A program made the translations under genes and the position numbers. Below, piece by piece: positions 49,401 through 63,911 of a stretch of 64,000 bases of DNA. The notes beneath the pieces are model-generated. The model was not told where the DNA came from and did not search any database. It was given only the letters and a program-made list of their open reading frames with translations. Numbering within the stretch: the first letter of the stretch is position 1; each line of letters starts with the position of its first letter. The DNA comes from Aquila chrysaetos chrysaetos (lineage: Eukaryota > Chordata > Aves > Accipitriformes > Accipitridae): the NCBI RefSeq assembly GCF_900496995.4, contig NC_044006.1, positions 42,617,620-42,681,619 on the forward strand, given 5' to 3'.

Positions 49401-52400
49401 AGTCACTACTGAGCCAGCTCATGTAAGTAGAGCTTACCCAAAGTGTAGTGTTTAACACCTTCTCCTACTCTTGGCTTTCTGATGTGTTTAGTGTGGGTGT
49501 TCTGCAAACGTGAAAAGGCCTTATCAAGCTGTGACCTTGAAAGAGCTGCTGTTATGCAAGAAACTAGATTCCGCTTGTACAGAACTTGTACCAGTCCACC
49601 ATACAGTTATTTGCCACTTCCTCAGTGAATGGAGGTTTTTTTCACTTGGCAGTATGCCTAGGTCAGAGTTTGTACCAACCAGAGGCTAAATCTACACCTT
49701 TTACCTTCCTCCAGGAATAGCATTTGCAATAGATCTGATTGCTGTTCCCTTTGTCAAGGTAACTGTGTCACCCTTTTGCAGTTCAGTGTTATATTCTTAT
49801 ACAACTTGAGCTCTACTGAAGTTCTAAGGCAAATGGCAACAGCAATAATATTGCTGTGAGCCTCCAAGAAAGTGGTGGGATACAACAAAGTGAGAAGACT
49901 TGGGATAATTACCCCCAGACTTGCAGAATCCATGTTACTCATCATGTATGTGATCTGATGCAAAGTACTGCGGAACTTTACAAGGACATGAAAAAGGAAG
50001 AGCTGTGCTTCATCAGGGAACAAATGGCAGCTGGAAATCCTGGTTTCAGAGAGAAAACCAGAGGCTTTGCACAACAGTCATTTCACCAAGCTGAAGGACG
50101 TGGCAACAATATTCTTTGTAGACAGGCAATGGGCATAGTCCGCAAAAATGGTCTAAAACAAAAAAAAAGCACAAGTTTACTCTGCTGAAGATAAGACAAC
50201 CATCTTTTATTATTTTCCTAATCTAGGATTGTGAAGATCTAGCAGTAAAAAGTGAAATAGAAATGACCTGCCAAACTAGTGACACCCTCCTTTTCCTTCC
50301 AAGAGTTACACCACAGCCAGAGTCCTTGCTACTTTCTCTTGCTCCCCTCACCAGTAAGTTTCAGAAACTCTCTGAGAAGATAACTGTTTGCAGCTTTTAT
50401 GATTACATCGCTGAAATGTTGTCAGAAGAAAATGCTTGCCCTGAGCTGCCATAAGGTATTGTGCTGCCAAAGAAAGTGGTTCTTTGTAACCGAGCAACTA
50501 GAGATCTCTGACTTTTGTCAGCTCTGCTTACAAGACTTTGTTGAAAACAGTGACAAAAGGCTACGTCCACATGGACAGCTTAACGTGCTCTTGAAGCACA
50601 TATCTGACCATCAGAAAGAGTTGTCAAGAATTTATTGTGGAGTCAGAGGAGAAAGGAGAAGCAGATTGCTGATACAAGACTAGTGCTTATTATCCAGATG
50701 AGCTTAACACACAGTAAGATGTAAGATGTCACTGCAAATCTCCAGTGCTTCACTTCATACAATGAAAAGGACTTGAGCTTAGTCACTCAAAGGTATGTCA
50801 CTGCTAGGTGCGGGCAATTTGAAAAATAAGTATTACTATGACTTAGCTACACACTACTCAATTTTATTGCATTGTAAATTGATTGTATTCCTGAAAATTG
50901 TTTTTAATTGCACGCATTTTAACAGTTTGCAGACTTCTTAATATTGATGAGTTTCCATATTAGCTCTTTTTATTACATCTGGAAAAGGCCCTTCCCACGC
51001 ACAAATATTTAGAATACTGGCAGTTTTTTGAACCAGACCAATGTGTACCTCTTGTACTGCATTACTCTGGTTCAGGCGCCTACTTTCAGGGTTAAGAGTG
51101 TCAATGTTCCTCTCCCATTGAAAGCTGTGCTTTGGAGTGCTTTTGTCTCAGCTGAGAATTCTTTGGAGGAAAACAGTAATTATATGACAATGTTCTTTCT
51201 ATTTTTTTGTATCACAACAGCAAAGAAATGTACAAAAGTCACATGAGCCAACACCATCTCTAGCCCAGGAAATGCAGGCTACTTTAAAAAGGGCAGTGTT
51301 GTAGATGAGACAGAGTAAAAGACAGCCCATGATGGATCTGGGAATTGGGGTTTACTTAACAACCAACAGTATTAGAACTTTTACCCTTCGTAATTATTTC
51401 ACATACTCACTCACTCCCGCCACCACCCCAGCATTATGTCCACTAGGTCTCAACTTCCCTTCCCAGCAGGGATATCACTGTCCAGCCAGGAAGGCCATCC
51501 TCTGGCATTCACCTACATGCAGCCCTTTGGTCTCTAGGATCTTCCCCCACTTTCAGGACCTTTCCTCTAGCCAAGATCTTCACCTTCCTTTTTCCAGGCC
51601 ACCTTCCTTTTATTGAGAGCACTTCCTTTTGGGAACCCTTCATTTTATCACCTGCTCTTCTTTCTGGAATTCCAGGACCCTGTTTTTCCCAGTCTGAAGA
51701 GCCAGTGTGCAGAAGCACAATGCACATGATCAGCCTTGTAATTGGTTGTTCTGTCTCATCTCTTCATTAGTTGCAGGATTTGGGATGTGCCACTTCTGTT
51801 TAGTCCAGGTGTTACCAGAATTTACTACCAGCCTGTACCAGTTGCAGTTAGTAAGCAGCAGGATTCTGCTTGACAGTTCAGAAGTTCAGCTTCAGACATT
51901 CACTCCCCCACACATACACCCAACTATCTGTGCCCTGTTAGCTTTCACAATTTAAGCCATTTTTTCACGTAGGACAGGCAGGACAGAAGCTTTTCACATT
52001 CCTCACCCACTGCATGAGCTAGGACTGGGATTAAAGGGCTTGGGGTGAATGCTTGAGGACAACTAGATTTTAAAGTATATCTGGCTGGAGAAACACTGCT
52101 GAATCCTATCTGGGCTCTACTGGAAGAAAGAATCTAGTTGGGAATAATTTGGTCATTTCTATCTTTGCTGGCAGAGTCTATGAAGGCCACCCTCAGGTTG
52201 CAGAGCCAGATTCAGGAGCACAATCCTGCCCAGTTAGTCATGAGGGAGGTGTTAGGATAAGCTAGACAAGACAATAACAAAGTTAATAAAAACATTGGTA
52301 AAACTTGGCATCAGCACACACAAAGAGATTAAATTGTAGGCAACTCTGCAGTACAAGGCTCTCCAAACTAGCATGAGCTCAACCCAGTAAGTCCTAGAGC

Positions 52401-55400
52401 GGATCCCCATGAGAACATGGGTATATCACTTCCAGATTCGACCTGGCTCACATGGAGCCTGTGTGGCTGTCTCTGCACCGAGAGCACAGTTACCATGCCA
52501 CCTGGTTAATTCTTCCCCTGCTAACTAGGAGGACACTATAGTTGTTGTGGTTTTGGATGGGTTAATGTAAACTAAAACCCACTTGCCTGTATTTCACACA
52601 AGCTAAAAAAGACAAGAATGACTGCATCGGGTGGCTAGGATGGCTGTATTTAGCCAGAAGTCTGCTCCGTACTTGCAATGCTTCAACCCAGCTTTTATTA
52701 GAGACTCTTTTGCCTTTTTCTTCTTTTGTATTTCTAGGAGCTAATTTCCGTTTACAAAGTTATTTCAGCTGGATCAGATAGCTAGGCTTTACTTCTTTTA
52801 AAATGGCTGAAAATTATTTGAGTCTATTCATTGTGAAAAGAGGCCCCAGAGTGTTGGGCATTCACAACGGAAAACTATTTTTAGTCTGTTTTCCTAAGGA
52901 AACAATGCCTACTCAGCCAAGTTGTTTGTTCACCCATCTATCAATTTAGTTCTAATAACTATGAACCTGCAGACTGATTTCAGGCAGATTTGGCAAATTT
53001 GCAAAGTTCCTGCAAATCATGTAAAAAATCCTTGGTTAGGTAGAAAAAGCCTATTATTTCCTTCAAGATGCAGGAAAAGGAGGAAAAATTCAGCCATTGT
53101 TCTTTTGGGTGAGAACAGGCTGGCCCATTAGACTGTGCTACTAGTTGACCAGGTGCAGAGCTCTAATTCAGCTATGGCACATCTGGCCTCTTCCCTGCCT
53201 GGTAATTAGAGGACCTGAAGTGAAGTGACACTATTGTAGGAGAGCTTAGGGACATGTAGATAAACTGGAAAAGATGAGGGGAAAACTGGGGTTATTGAGT
53301 GGATCTTTGTAGGAAACATGTAGGGAAACAAATCTGTAGGAGATCAGAGTTATTACTTCTGCTACCCATGAAATACTGTCTTCTCTTTCCCTCTGAAGTT
53401 TCTTACTCTGAATTTTTTTTTTTTTGCCATTTATATTCAGAAATCTCACCTGAATGACTCAGATCTTTTCAGCTGGCAGTTTGAAGATGTCATTGCCATT
53501 CAGCCTACATTTGTTGGATAAAAACGACAGCCACCTTTCTGGGCACCTCCTCCCTGAGCTACTTTGAGAACACAGAAGTCCAAGCAGTACACTCCATTTT
53601 TCCCCACACACACTGTCTGTGTCACTTTTCTTCGTTTGGAGAGTGAATACTGAATACAGACCTCACATTGACACTGAGGAACTTTCATGATGACAGTCAT
53701 GATTTCTGAAAGTGTTAGCTGGTTATGTCTGGATCATTTTCTTTTATGTGTGAGATTTCAAGAATTGAAAGCATAGAGATTTTTAGCACGTACCTGCTAA
53801 ACAAGGTGCTTTTCAAATTCAAGTTATTCTCAATCTCAGATACATACAGAAGTGACAGGATGGCCGCCTGAGGAGGTGAGAAGGGAAAAGGGGAAAAACG
53901 GAGGATAAATAGTAGAGGCAATGTTTGGGTCTGCATTTATGGTATATGTGGGTCAGGTGAAGGAACAAAGGATAAAAGAGGTAGATGAAATGAGGGAGTG
54001 GAAGTGCGAAAAGCTGCACAAGAAAGCAATGCGGGATGTCTTTGAAAAATTCCTTTAAGTTTCAAACCTCTGTAGCAGCCTTCTGTTAACTGGCAAAGTG
54101 AAGACCAGAAGAACACTGCATGGTATCATATTGTTTTGTTTATTACCTTTCATTTTTCTTCTTACAAATGCTAATACCTTACTTTTTGATATATGCTGAG
54201 CACTCGGCAGATGTCTTGGATAAGCTGTCAACATGCACTTGCATCTTGAGCACCACAAATTGATTTGACAGCTAAACTGGACAATTTAAACAAAAATTGG
54301 TTACAATCAAGACTGAAGTGTATCTTCTCCTTGCCAAAATAAAACCCTGAAAAACACTGGTTCATTTGACGCAAATATTCCATTCAGCCTCAGAGAAAGG
54401 CTTTGCTTAGAAGAAAAGTAGAGGAAAATATAATCTAACCCTCCCTTCAACATTACTGTTCCTGCTTCTTCAGTGAGTAAGCGCTTATCCATGATGTGGG
54501 AGCCTAACCGCCTGTCTGAAGCATCTTCAGAGACAGCTGAAAGGAATCAAGGTTTTTTTGGCATACAGCTAATTAAACACACTAGATCAGGTAGAGGCAT
54601 TAAAACCTCGCATCGTCTTGGGAATAGTTTAATCACTGCCAAAGTCAGGGATTCATTCTCTTTGGTTTTTTTCTCTGAGTAAATTAAACCCCTCAACCCA
54701 CACCCTTTGGCACAGTTTGTGCTGTGGTAGCTCTGGCATTCCCCCACCAGATATGCAACTCCCTCACAGGAGAGGAAGCGGAACTGGTTCTCCTGCATCT
54801 TTGCCAAGTGCTCCAGTTACTACTTCACTTTTTTGAATCTGGCCCTCAAACATTTATGGGTCTTTTCTTGCTGAAACTATTTGGCAAAGTCAGTTCATAT
54901 TTGCAAACAGTCTCAAGATGACAGCAATCACACTGACAGTTTTACCGGTGGTTTTTTAATGGTCTTCTTGCCAGTTCGGCCTAGAGCTGTCCTTGGAGGT
55001 TACAGTTCATTCAGAGCCCACTGCACACAAGCGCGCCATAGCCTACGTTCCTTCCAATAAGCCTTATCTTGAACTTTCTCTGTTGGCATTTCATTTGCAA
55101 TTATATTGCTTCCAAACGTTTACGGTAGCTTTATTAGATCCATCTGGTATTCGTAATCCTCCCAAACTGTGCCAAACCCAAATAATCTGTATCACAAGCA
55201 AATTTTACCACCAGACTATTCATCTGAATATTCACTCTGAGTAATATACAGAATGCTGGTTCCAGCCAGGGTTATTGGGGCATCCTGCTATTAACCTTTT
55301 TCCATTTTAAGAGGTAGTAATTTATTCTAGTTCTTCGTAGTCTCTCTTTCAGCTAGTTTTTAACTCATGACAGAACTTTACCTTTCACCTCTGATTCTCA

Positions 55401-58400
55401 AGCTCCTTTACAGCCTCTTTGAGAAAGACTTTATTGACAGTGTTTCAAGGCTCTGAGTTAACTGCATCCCCTCATCCTTCATTAGCCATTATTTTAATAT
55501 TGAAATAATGTTCACGTCTTAGAAAATAAATGTTTTTCCCACTATTAGCAAGTAACTTTATTTTGGCTTATCAAAGCCAGTGCATGGGAGGCATATTTGC
55601 TTGCTTTTCTCCCCCTATTGTTATGACTGTTTGCTTCCAGCCTATAATAGTCCCGCAGCTATCTCAAAAATGCACCTTTAATTCTTTACCTCAACACTGA
55701 ACTAAAACTCTATAACCTATATGATTCCTAAAATCAACATGAGTTCCACTTTAAAGAGCGAATACTATGTTTTTCATTTTCACCTTGCAAAGTAAATGTT
55801 TGCCATAGCACATTGACTTAGCTCTTTGAGGTCAGATAAACAGCCCATCTAATTCAAAGTGCATTTTTCATTTTGTGGGATGGCTTTTCCTAAATTCATC
55901 TGCTTCTTATTTTAGTTCTCACTGGACATTCTTATATCACCTGCTCCCAGTTATGTAACGTGATTTAATTTCATCTATTCAAAGATGTCTCCACGAGTCT
56001 TTCGCCTTTATTACTTCTAAAAACTAAGACAAAATGCTGAATTCCCTGCAGGTAGTTATTTCCTGGCATTCCATTATACTCACTAGTGTGATAATGAATG
56101 TACATAAACAGCTCCATGTCTCTGCCAAATATTTTTCTTCTTTGGTTATGAATGGAGGACTTTCCCTTTTTAAAGACTTTAAAATATACTTTTTCACTCT
56201 TCGTTCCTACAAATGTGTACAGACCAATGGCCTCAACATTTTTGCTATAGTATTTGCTTAACTTTTCAACAGTTTGTTGTTTTGGGTTTTTTAATTCCAT
56301 TAAAAAATAGCGGTTTATTAAAATAAAAATCTTAACAGCTGGTAAATCCGTGTCTATTTGTACTCAAAAGGAGATTTTAAAAGTGGCTGGCTTTAAAACC
56401 TTGTACCCATATCCTTTTTCCACACCTCTTCTGGAGGCAGGAAAGTAGAAAGGCAGCTGCATATCTCTGTCATGGTTGAGCGCACTGTTAATTGAATTTG
56501 TGCCAAGTGACTACTTGCTTGATTAGCAACTGACTGGGTTGAGGTGACCGTGATGAACTGGCTATACCTTGGCTGCAGGTGAGTAAACTTCCTTTCATGC
56601 CTTTTGCTAGTGACCTCTATATTTGTGTTTGCCCAAGGCAGGCTGTGGGGGAGGTTTGCTTTTCTATTTTACTTTGTCAGTCAGTCGTGTCAGACTGTGG
56701 CACTAATGCCATAAATACTTTTGTTCTTCTCTTTCTCAGCAATCATCTTTGAGTTCAATTGAAGGCTTTCATTGCTTTATCATTGTCAAAACTTTCTTAA
56801 CCACAGAGACCCATTACTCAACAGCAAGCCCTTAGAAAAACAGCACGGATGAAAGGATGGATTGAGCAATAGACTGGGTTGCCTGTCTTGCCTCAATTAG
56901 CGTGGAGCAATAGTGGGGGAAGGTGGTTGTCCTCCCAAAAGCTGCCTGGATGCTCATCAATGTCTTGAGATGCAAGGGAAAATCCCAGCCACTCAACATT
57001 TTGATCCGTTAGGCAAGGCATCTGACCCAAATCTCATTGAACTTGAAGGATGATTTTTCCATAAATTTCAGCAGCTCTAGAACTGGTCTGATGCAGCTGC
57101 CTGGAACGGTAATGCTACTTCAAATAAAGGTGAAGATTTCATTTCTTGGACATTCCTTCTGCCTGGAACCATTGCTAGCCTCTCAAAAAAAAAAAAAAGG
57201 GAAATCTGTCTGGACTTACTGACTTGTTTTGTGTGGAGTCAGGGTTATGATGTCTGGGAAGATGTATTTCTCTGTCAAACACAGTGTTGGCAGCACTGAA
57301 AATGGGAAGTAAGCCATACTATTATGCTTCTGAATTGTTTTAAAACTCAGGCCATGACACTAATGGCTGCGGTACAGAAAGAGGAGAGGCTACTACTGTA
57401 TATCAGCAGAACTCATCCCACCTAGCTTAGCTTTTCCCACTGCAACTTGGCAGCCAGACTGAACAGTTTCAAAATGAACAGTTAATTCACACCAGCAACA
57501 GGCATGCTTTCTACTCTCCTCTAGTGAAATTCTTACCTATGTACATACATCTAAGAGCTGTGGCTAGGTCTGGTACATTAACTTTTTACTGAGGTGCAGG
57601 TCCGGGAGTGCAAAGTATCAATAGCCACGAACTGGCTGTAACTATGCCTAGTCTGAGAACTGGGAGACTGTCTCATCACTGGAGCAGGAAGGCTCTGGAA
57701 CAGTTCCTTGTTTAGAGGCCAGAAGCCTAACTTTCAAATGAGTGTGAGGAGAGTTGATTCTCTGCTCTTCCATTCTGATACCAGTCAGAATAACTGTCTG
57801 CTAACAAGTTTAATGTCTGTAGCTGGACTTGCACACATTGTCAGGTTCATGCTTGTTACTGCCACTACTGACCCTTGCTGAGTATCACATGCACTCAAAT
57901 GAAGCACTAGCAACTTTAAGGAGTTCACACAATGGAAAACTTTGCCCATGCTGTCAGGAAATGTACCTTTTAGGTACAATTTACAAGGTTTGAACGATAT
58001 AATTTATTTTTACTTTGAAGTGAAATGCAAAGGCATCTGTCCCATGGCCTTCCAGAAAATGCCTTCTAGATATAAATTCAGTGCCTTACCTTACCTTTTG
58101 CTTTCATGGTCCTGAAAGAATGAAGTAACCTGACGTCAGCAGTTTTTGTGCATTAATGTTTCCACATTTTTTCCTATTGTGTCTATTCAAAGGAAAAGAA
58201 TAGCAAAGCTAGCCCTAATGAGAGAAATCTGGATCTTATTCTCACTGCGGAAAACATGACAATCTTCAAAGATTAAAGAATCTGTGTGCAGTTCCTCTGA
58301 GAAAAGGAGAGCAGGGACCTAACCTCTGGACTTGAAGTGCTCCACACTGTGTGCAATAGTTACCAAGAAAGAATAATACAAGAGGTATGCCTGGGCCTCA

Positions 58401-61400
58401 CCCAGACCCCAGTGAAGTAAGTATAAACTTTGGTTGCAAGGGACAACATATTAAGTCTTCTATCTGCAACTACATAAGACTTTAGAAAGGCAAAAGACCC
58501 ATGGGTGTGGAATATCTCTGCTAATCCTTTGTGCCCCACAGGAGGTTTCTGTCTCTCCTACTCCAGAGAGAACCCCTCACCAGCAACCCGAATAACCAGG
58601 CTTGCATCAGTAGGGGAGGATTATCTGGCCCACAGTGCACTGAATTAGACTGTTTCCTGATAGCTGTATTGCCCTCTGCCAGTTGAATGGCATCTGGATG
58701 CCAGATTCTGCAGAGACCTGTATCACACCTCTGTAAACATGCTTTCTGAATACAGTAAACTTCCATGTACTCTGATACTTTCTGCCTTAAGTAATATGGA
58801 AAAAATAGGACTATTTTTTTCCATCTGACTGCATTTTAGATAAATACTAAAATCCCAGAATACTTGGAAGAATGAGTAATAGTCACCAATGAGGGGGAGG
58901 AGGATAAATGTTATAAAACAGCATCTGACATGTATGAAACCAGCACAAGACTGACAAATCCAGAATCCTCAATTGCCAGTTTGTTTAGCTTTTCTTCTTA
59001 AAGGAAAATGCTACTATTTTTAAAAAATCAGAGTAATTTTCTCTTGAAAACCTTGGAGTTGTCTTTCATATCCAAGTCAGTATTAAAGTAACTGCTTGAA
59101 GCATGTCCTTGTCTGTGTGAAGCAGAAGCTTAGTGATTCTTAACTCCCTGTTTCTCCAGTGGTCTGGACATTAGATTGGCTCATTCACCACATGGTGACC
59201 ACTTGACATTCACAAGTTGGCCCTCAAATGCAGTAAGCCTGGTAGCTAGATCCAATACAACTGGGCCCTCCCAGTTTCCCTGGAGCTAAATGGAACAGAC
59301 AAATGCAAGACAAATCAACAGCAAGAAAAGTACTTTTAGTACGAGTGATGAATGTTATTATTTGGAATTCAGCTTTTTCCAAGTCCACAGATCCTATTGT
59401 GGCAGGTGCTGCACAAGCACACACACAAGAAAGACAGGGTTCTCCAGAGTCTGCATTTTCGGCTTTAGGGTTTTTTTTTAAAGAATTTATGTTGCATGCC
59501 TTCTCTATTTCTTTGGTGTGCACTGGCGCCTTCCGGGGTGGATCAGCAGTGCCGTGGAAAGAGGCTGTAAAGCTATCATGTGTCATGTTACCCAGCAGGT
59601 ATACACTATGCATGCTCATGGCAGCCATAGTAAATCTGTGCATTTTATGAATGTTTGCTGCCTGGTTCATCCTACTCCAGCTTTGTAAGTCTTGGGCCAG
59701 AGCAAACTTCTTTTGACTATGTGGCACAGGGACTCTCTTGAAGAGCAGTTTGGGTATGGGGAAAGGAACATCTGCTTACTTTCTTCACTGTGGTACAGTC
59801 CCCAGGGGTAATGCCTTGCTGAGTGCCAAGCTGGTGGATATTCATTCCTTTTCAGTTTTTTGCTTTCCCATTTTGACTAACTTCTGGCCACAGATCTGCT
59901 TTGCCAACATGGAAAGACTGTAAGACTTCCTGCACTCTCTGCCCTCATCTGAATAAGTAAACTACAGCCAGTTTAGCAGTTTGTAGGGAGAAGAGTAAAG
60001 GTTGCTGCAACAGCTGGTCTGTTTTCCCCCACAGCTGTAGAGGTCTGATCACCATACAAATGAAGGGCAGAATCAAGACTGCTAAGAGTATTTGCAAAAA
60101 TGAATTTTGCTACACATATGAGATGCTTTCACATGGGCATTACAGCATCAGGCACTTCAGAGGTAAACTTGGTACCTCAGAGCTATTCAGAAGGGCTCCA
60201 AAGGGAACTTAACAAGGCTAATTCTAGCTGGGAAGCCAGACAAGCCATGGAAGAAGAGCCAGTGACTACAGTCATGTGGAAAGAGGCCTGGGCAGATTAG
60301 GGAGACAGGCAAGCATTTAGAAGTACCAGCAAGAAAGACACAGGAAAGGTAGTGCCAGTAGCTTACATGATACCAGCCTGTAAATGCAACAGGACAACAG
60401 CAACATTTGCCAAAGCATTGTCAATGGGATAGAAGGCTTCTCAGCGGTGATCGACAATAAAATAAAAGGTACTGGCATAAGGACAGAAATTACATGATGG
60501 GGAGGGCTGGTGGAAAGAGGAAAGCTACCAAGGACAGATTTATTTTGGTGCACAAGGAAAGATGTTGCTGAATTTCAAGACAGATGACTCCTGCCCAGGA
60601 CTGAAGATATATGTGCATAGTCATCAGGAGAGAAAGATAGATTAATCCAATAACTTTGCAATGTACACAACTCTCCTGCTGCTCACACCTTCTTGGCCAC
60701 AACCATATTGATAAATATATTCCTCTGCTGTAAATGTAGAAGCTCTTCACAGGTCTTATTTGTCTTAGTTGTTCAGCTCAAACCACAGGACATAACTTGT
60801 ATCTCATAATGAGCCTTCTCTGTTTGGTCCATATACATGGTATGGAAGCTTGTCCACTCACAGGAGACTAAGATTGCTTAAACATGAAACATCATTGCAT
60901 TGAGTTCAATAGAGATGCAGTAATTATTTTCACCTAATAATTAAAAAAAAAAAGCTGGAAATCAAAAGACAATCCCTTTTATTGCACCACTGGAAACATT
61001 ATTGAGAACTGTCTTTACAAAACCACAGGAAAGAGCAAGCTAAAAGGACACACAAAGTAGTAAATTCAGGCCATGTAATTTAATTCTGAATTATATGAGA
61101 TCAAAGGGAAGCTGAATTAAAAAAAAATACCTGTTGGATTATGCAGAATGGAGTTCCTCTTAATAGCTCTGGAAAGATTGTGGTGTCATGAGGCTCCATC
61201 AATCAGAACAGAAAAACCAAAGAGCAAGGATAAATTGAAGGTTAAGTGCGTGGTGCTGAGGAACACCCTAACCACCTTCCTTTTACTATTATAATCCGGA
61301 TGGGCTTGTGTTGATGGATCTATTAAGAAGGAAAAACAGCCATCTGTATTCAGGCAGAGGCTTTCTGCCTGTATATTTCCCCTGATCTGTACAATCATCT

Positions 61401-63089
61401 TGTATTTTGCCATCTCAGTTAACAGACTGTCACTATTTCTCTGTGTGTTGATTTTCTAACAGAAAGAATGATCTTATTCTCAAAGGGCTGCCTATTAATT
61501 TATTTCTAAACTTTTCTTTAGCCCACGAAAAAAGACCACTCCAATATTTTTTCATTGTTTCAGTTCAACAGAAGAGCAGAACAAAAGGAAAGGAAACAAA
61601 GCCTGAAATCCATAGAAAGATCAAACTCCTTCCTGATGAGACTCCAGTGAAACAATTTAATACAGCACAAAAAACTGGTGCTCAGTCTATGTTTTTTGCT
61701 GTGATGGAACACAGGAACAGTAAATGTCCTAAATATTTCAGGAAGCTCAAATAATGCAATGTCTATACAGCAGGACTCAAGATGGAGATTTTGGACTAGA
61801 AAAGAGTTTTATTTTTGCTTTGTTCATTTCCTTTTCATTGCAGGGCCTGGAGACTGTACATCCTCAGGGAGCCACCCATTCCTTTCTAAATCAAGAGGTG
61901 ATCTGAGTTTGGTTTCAGCGGGAGCTGGAACAGGCCGCACATGCATGGGAAACATACTGCTACCTAATAGTATGTTGTTACATCATGTGATCACTAGAAA
62001 GGTGTACCATCAACATATTCCAGTTGCCTAATTTTGCCTTAACTGATTTGCTGCTGCAGGCTATTTGGTGCCTTTAGTTCAACAACTGTGCTCTTTAAAA
62101 GGACACTGCTAATTTTGTCCTAGAACTTGTCTTTATAAAAACAAGCTTTTATAAAATCTGAAACCTAAGGAATTGCTATAAGCTATTGTTAAATTCCAGT
62201 TGTTTGCACCCTGACAAATACCCTCTGGCAATGCCTGAACTCCCATACAGCAGCAACTTGAAGCTACGTTAAACAATATAAGCAAAACTAAAACTGCTTC
62301 TGTTGCTTTTCTTTGACTTTGTTGCTTGATGCTGACCAAAACATCATCGCTTGAGTTTTCATTGCATAGGCAGCATCCCCTTAAGCTATCATCAGGCTGT
62401 ATGGCTACAGTCAGCAGCAGAGGCAACTGGAGCCCTCTCTGCTGTAGTAGCACGCTGGCCAGCTCTGAAAGCAGCATTCGAGGTGTTCGAGTCGCTTTGG
62501 TGTCTATGGTTTGGGAAGCCTCCACTGGATAGTGTTCTTAATAAATGTGATACTCTGCAGTGTCTCTCATGCCCTTGTAAGATTTCATTCAAAGTGCAAG
62601 GTACTACTCCCAGGCTATGCTACCACGAGTTCCCGTCCATGAGTACCCTCTCCAGCTTTTGGCATGTCACTTGAGCTTGCTTTTTCAAGTGCTTCTGCTC
62701 TTTTCTACTGCAGTATGAAAGGTATCAATGAAGAAAAGGGTTTCTGTTTCCCATAATCACTGCAGCTGAGAAAAGCACCAAGTTCCGAATGGAATCGAAA
62801 AGCAGCTGATCAGTTTTGAGGCGGAGTAGGGAAATCAGGGTGGTTCTTCCCGCCCCCCTCCCTTTCTCCTAAGTGGGGATTAAATCGCACTTTGTAAATA
62901 AAAACTGTGTGAATTGTGTGCCAGGTCACATCCCGTCTACGTCTTCGGAAGCAGTAATAATTTTGGAAAGATTTAGCGCACACATTAAACGGTTCGCGGA
63001 AGCAGTCCAGAGCGCTTCTAACGGCTTGGATCTAATTAGTCATTCAGGTTGTTTCTTTTTAAATAAGACCCAGAGGAACACGCTAATTT
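43480..63089. other. Gene-poor AT-rich interval before the OSBPL3 promoter
   Basis: About 19.6 kb without a recognisable gene or repeat family. Small homopolymer runs occur at about 53410-53424 (T), 57184-57198 (A) and 60944-60954 (A). The longest open frame, 167 codons on the minus strand at 59224-59727, is about what chance gives in a window of this size and has no known domain. Enhancers or long non-coding RNAs may be present but cannot be seen from sequence alone. Confidence 0.55.
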
Positions 63090-63784
63090 TAGGACGCCGG
63101 TGCGGGGCGGGGGGAGGCGGAGGGGGGCGGGCAGGGGTGTTTCTCTCCCCGCGGAGGAAGCCCGTCCCGAGGCGGCGGGCAAGGCCGGGCGCGGGGAGCG
63201 CTCCCCGGTCGTTGACCCCCTCTGGCCGTTGTGGGTGCGGCGACCCGCGGACGAGCTCTCCCTGCCGGCGCCCGCTCGCACGTCGCTCCGAGGGCGCGGG
63301 CAGCCGCTCCCTCGGGACGGGGCGGCTGAGGCAGCCATGGCTCCCCCGGCTCCGGCAAGGCCGGTGCGGGATCAGCTCCGCGCCTCGCCCCCCCCCCGCG
63401 GCACCGCGTGCCCTGCCCTGTCCCGTCCTATCCCAGCTGCTTAAGGCCGGCTCGCGGGCTCAGCCCCGGCTTAGCCCAGGGCTCCTGTCCCCGCGTCCCC
63501 TCAGGGACCGCTCCCCCACCTGTCCGCCGGGCGCCGCCCGTGACGTCATGGAAACACCCCCTTCCCTCACCCCAACGGCCGAGGAGGGCGGGCGGGAATA
63601 ACGCCTCCTTAGCACGGGGCGGCGGGGGTGAACGGGCGCTTCCCGTTCGTCAGGGCGGCTGCCAATCGAGCGCGACGGTCCCGCCCCCGGTCCCTCTCGT
63701 GGATGTTCCCCAGACGCCGAAGCGAGCGGCGGTGTCGCTCCGCGCGCCCCCGCCCTCCCCGCCGGGACCGGCGCAGGTAGAGCG

Positions 63785-63911
63785 GCTCTTTATGGTTGCG
63801 CTTGTCGCTCCCGCCCGACTCCTTCCTCCCTCCTTCTTGCTGGCTGCGAGGCGCCGCTGCCCGGGGGCCATGGCGGGGGCGCCCGGCGGGCGGTAGCTCG
63901 GCCGGCGGCAG
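63785..63911 (+). other. OSBPL3: Probable OSBPL3 non-coding exon 1
   Basis: A pyrimidine-rich, GC-rich segment ends GGCGGCAG with donor GTGAGG at 63912, a good match to the splice consensus. It contains one ATG (63870) whose frame stops after eight residues (MAGAPGGR, TAG at 63894-63896). The exon is therefore probably untranslated apart from this upstream open frame. The 5' limit is a guess. Confidence 0.45.
63870..63896 (+). CDS. Upstream open reading frame, 8 codons
   Basis: ATG in the context GGGGGCCATGG (strong Kozak: C at -1, A-to-G type purine position occupied by G/C-rich sequence and G at +4) followed by seven codons and TAG. If exon 1 is as proposed, it would precede the main start in a later exon and could reduce its translation. 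Confidence 0.35.
   Translation: MAGAPGGR

Noticed and set aside
49856-50188. 110-codon + frame with a hydrophilic, protein-like translation
   Set aside because: No domain recognised, a comparable frame open on the opposite strand, and no splice sites or polyadenylation signal that would make a gene.
59224-59727. 167-codon open frame on the minus strand
   Set aside because: About the length expected by chance for the longest non-genic frame in this window. Mixed composition, no domain, no splice or promoter support.
62873-63601. 242-codon open frame on + at the OSBPL3 CpG island
   Set aside because: Starts in AT-rich DNA and extends only because the island lacks stops. No family resemblance, and overlapping frames are also open.
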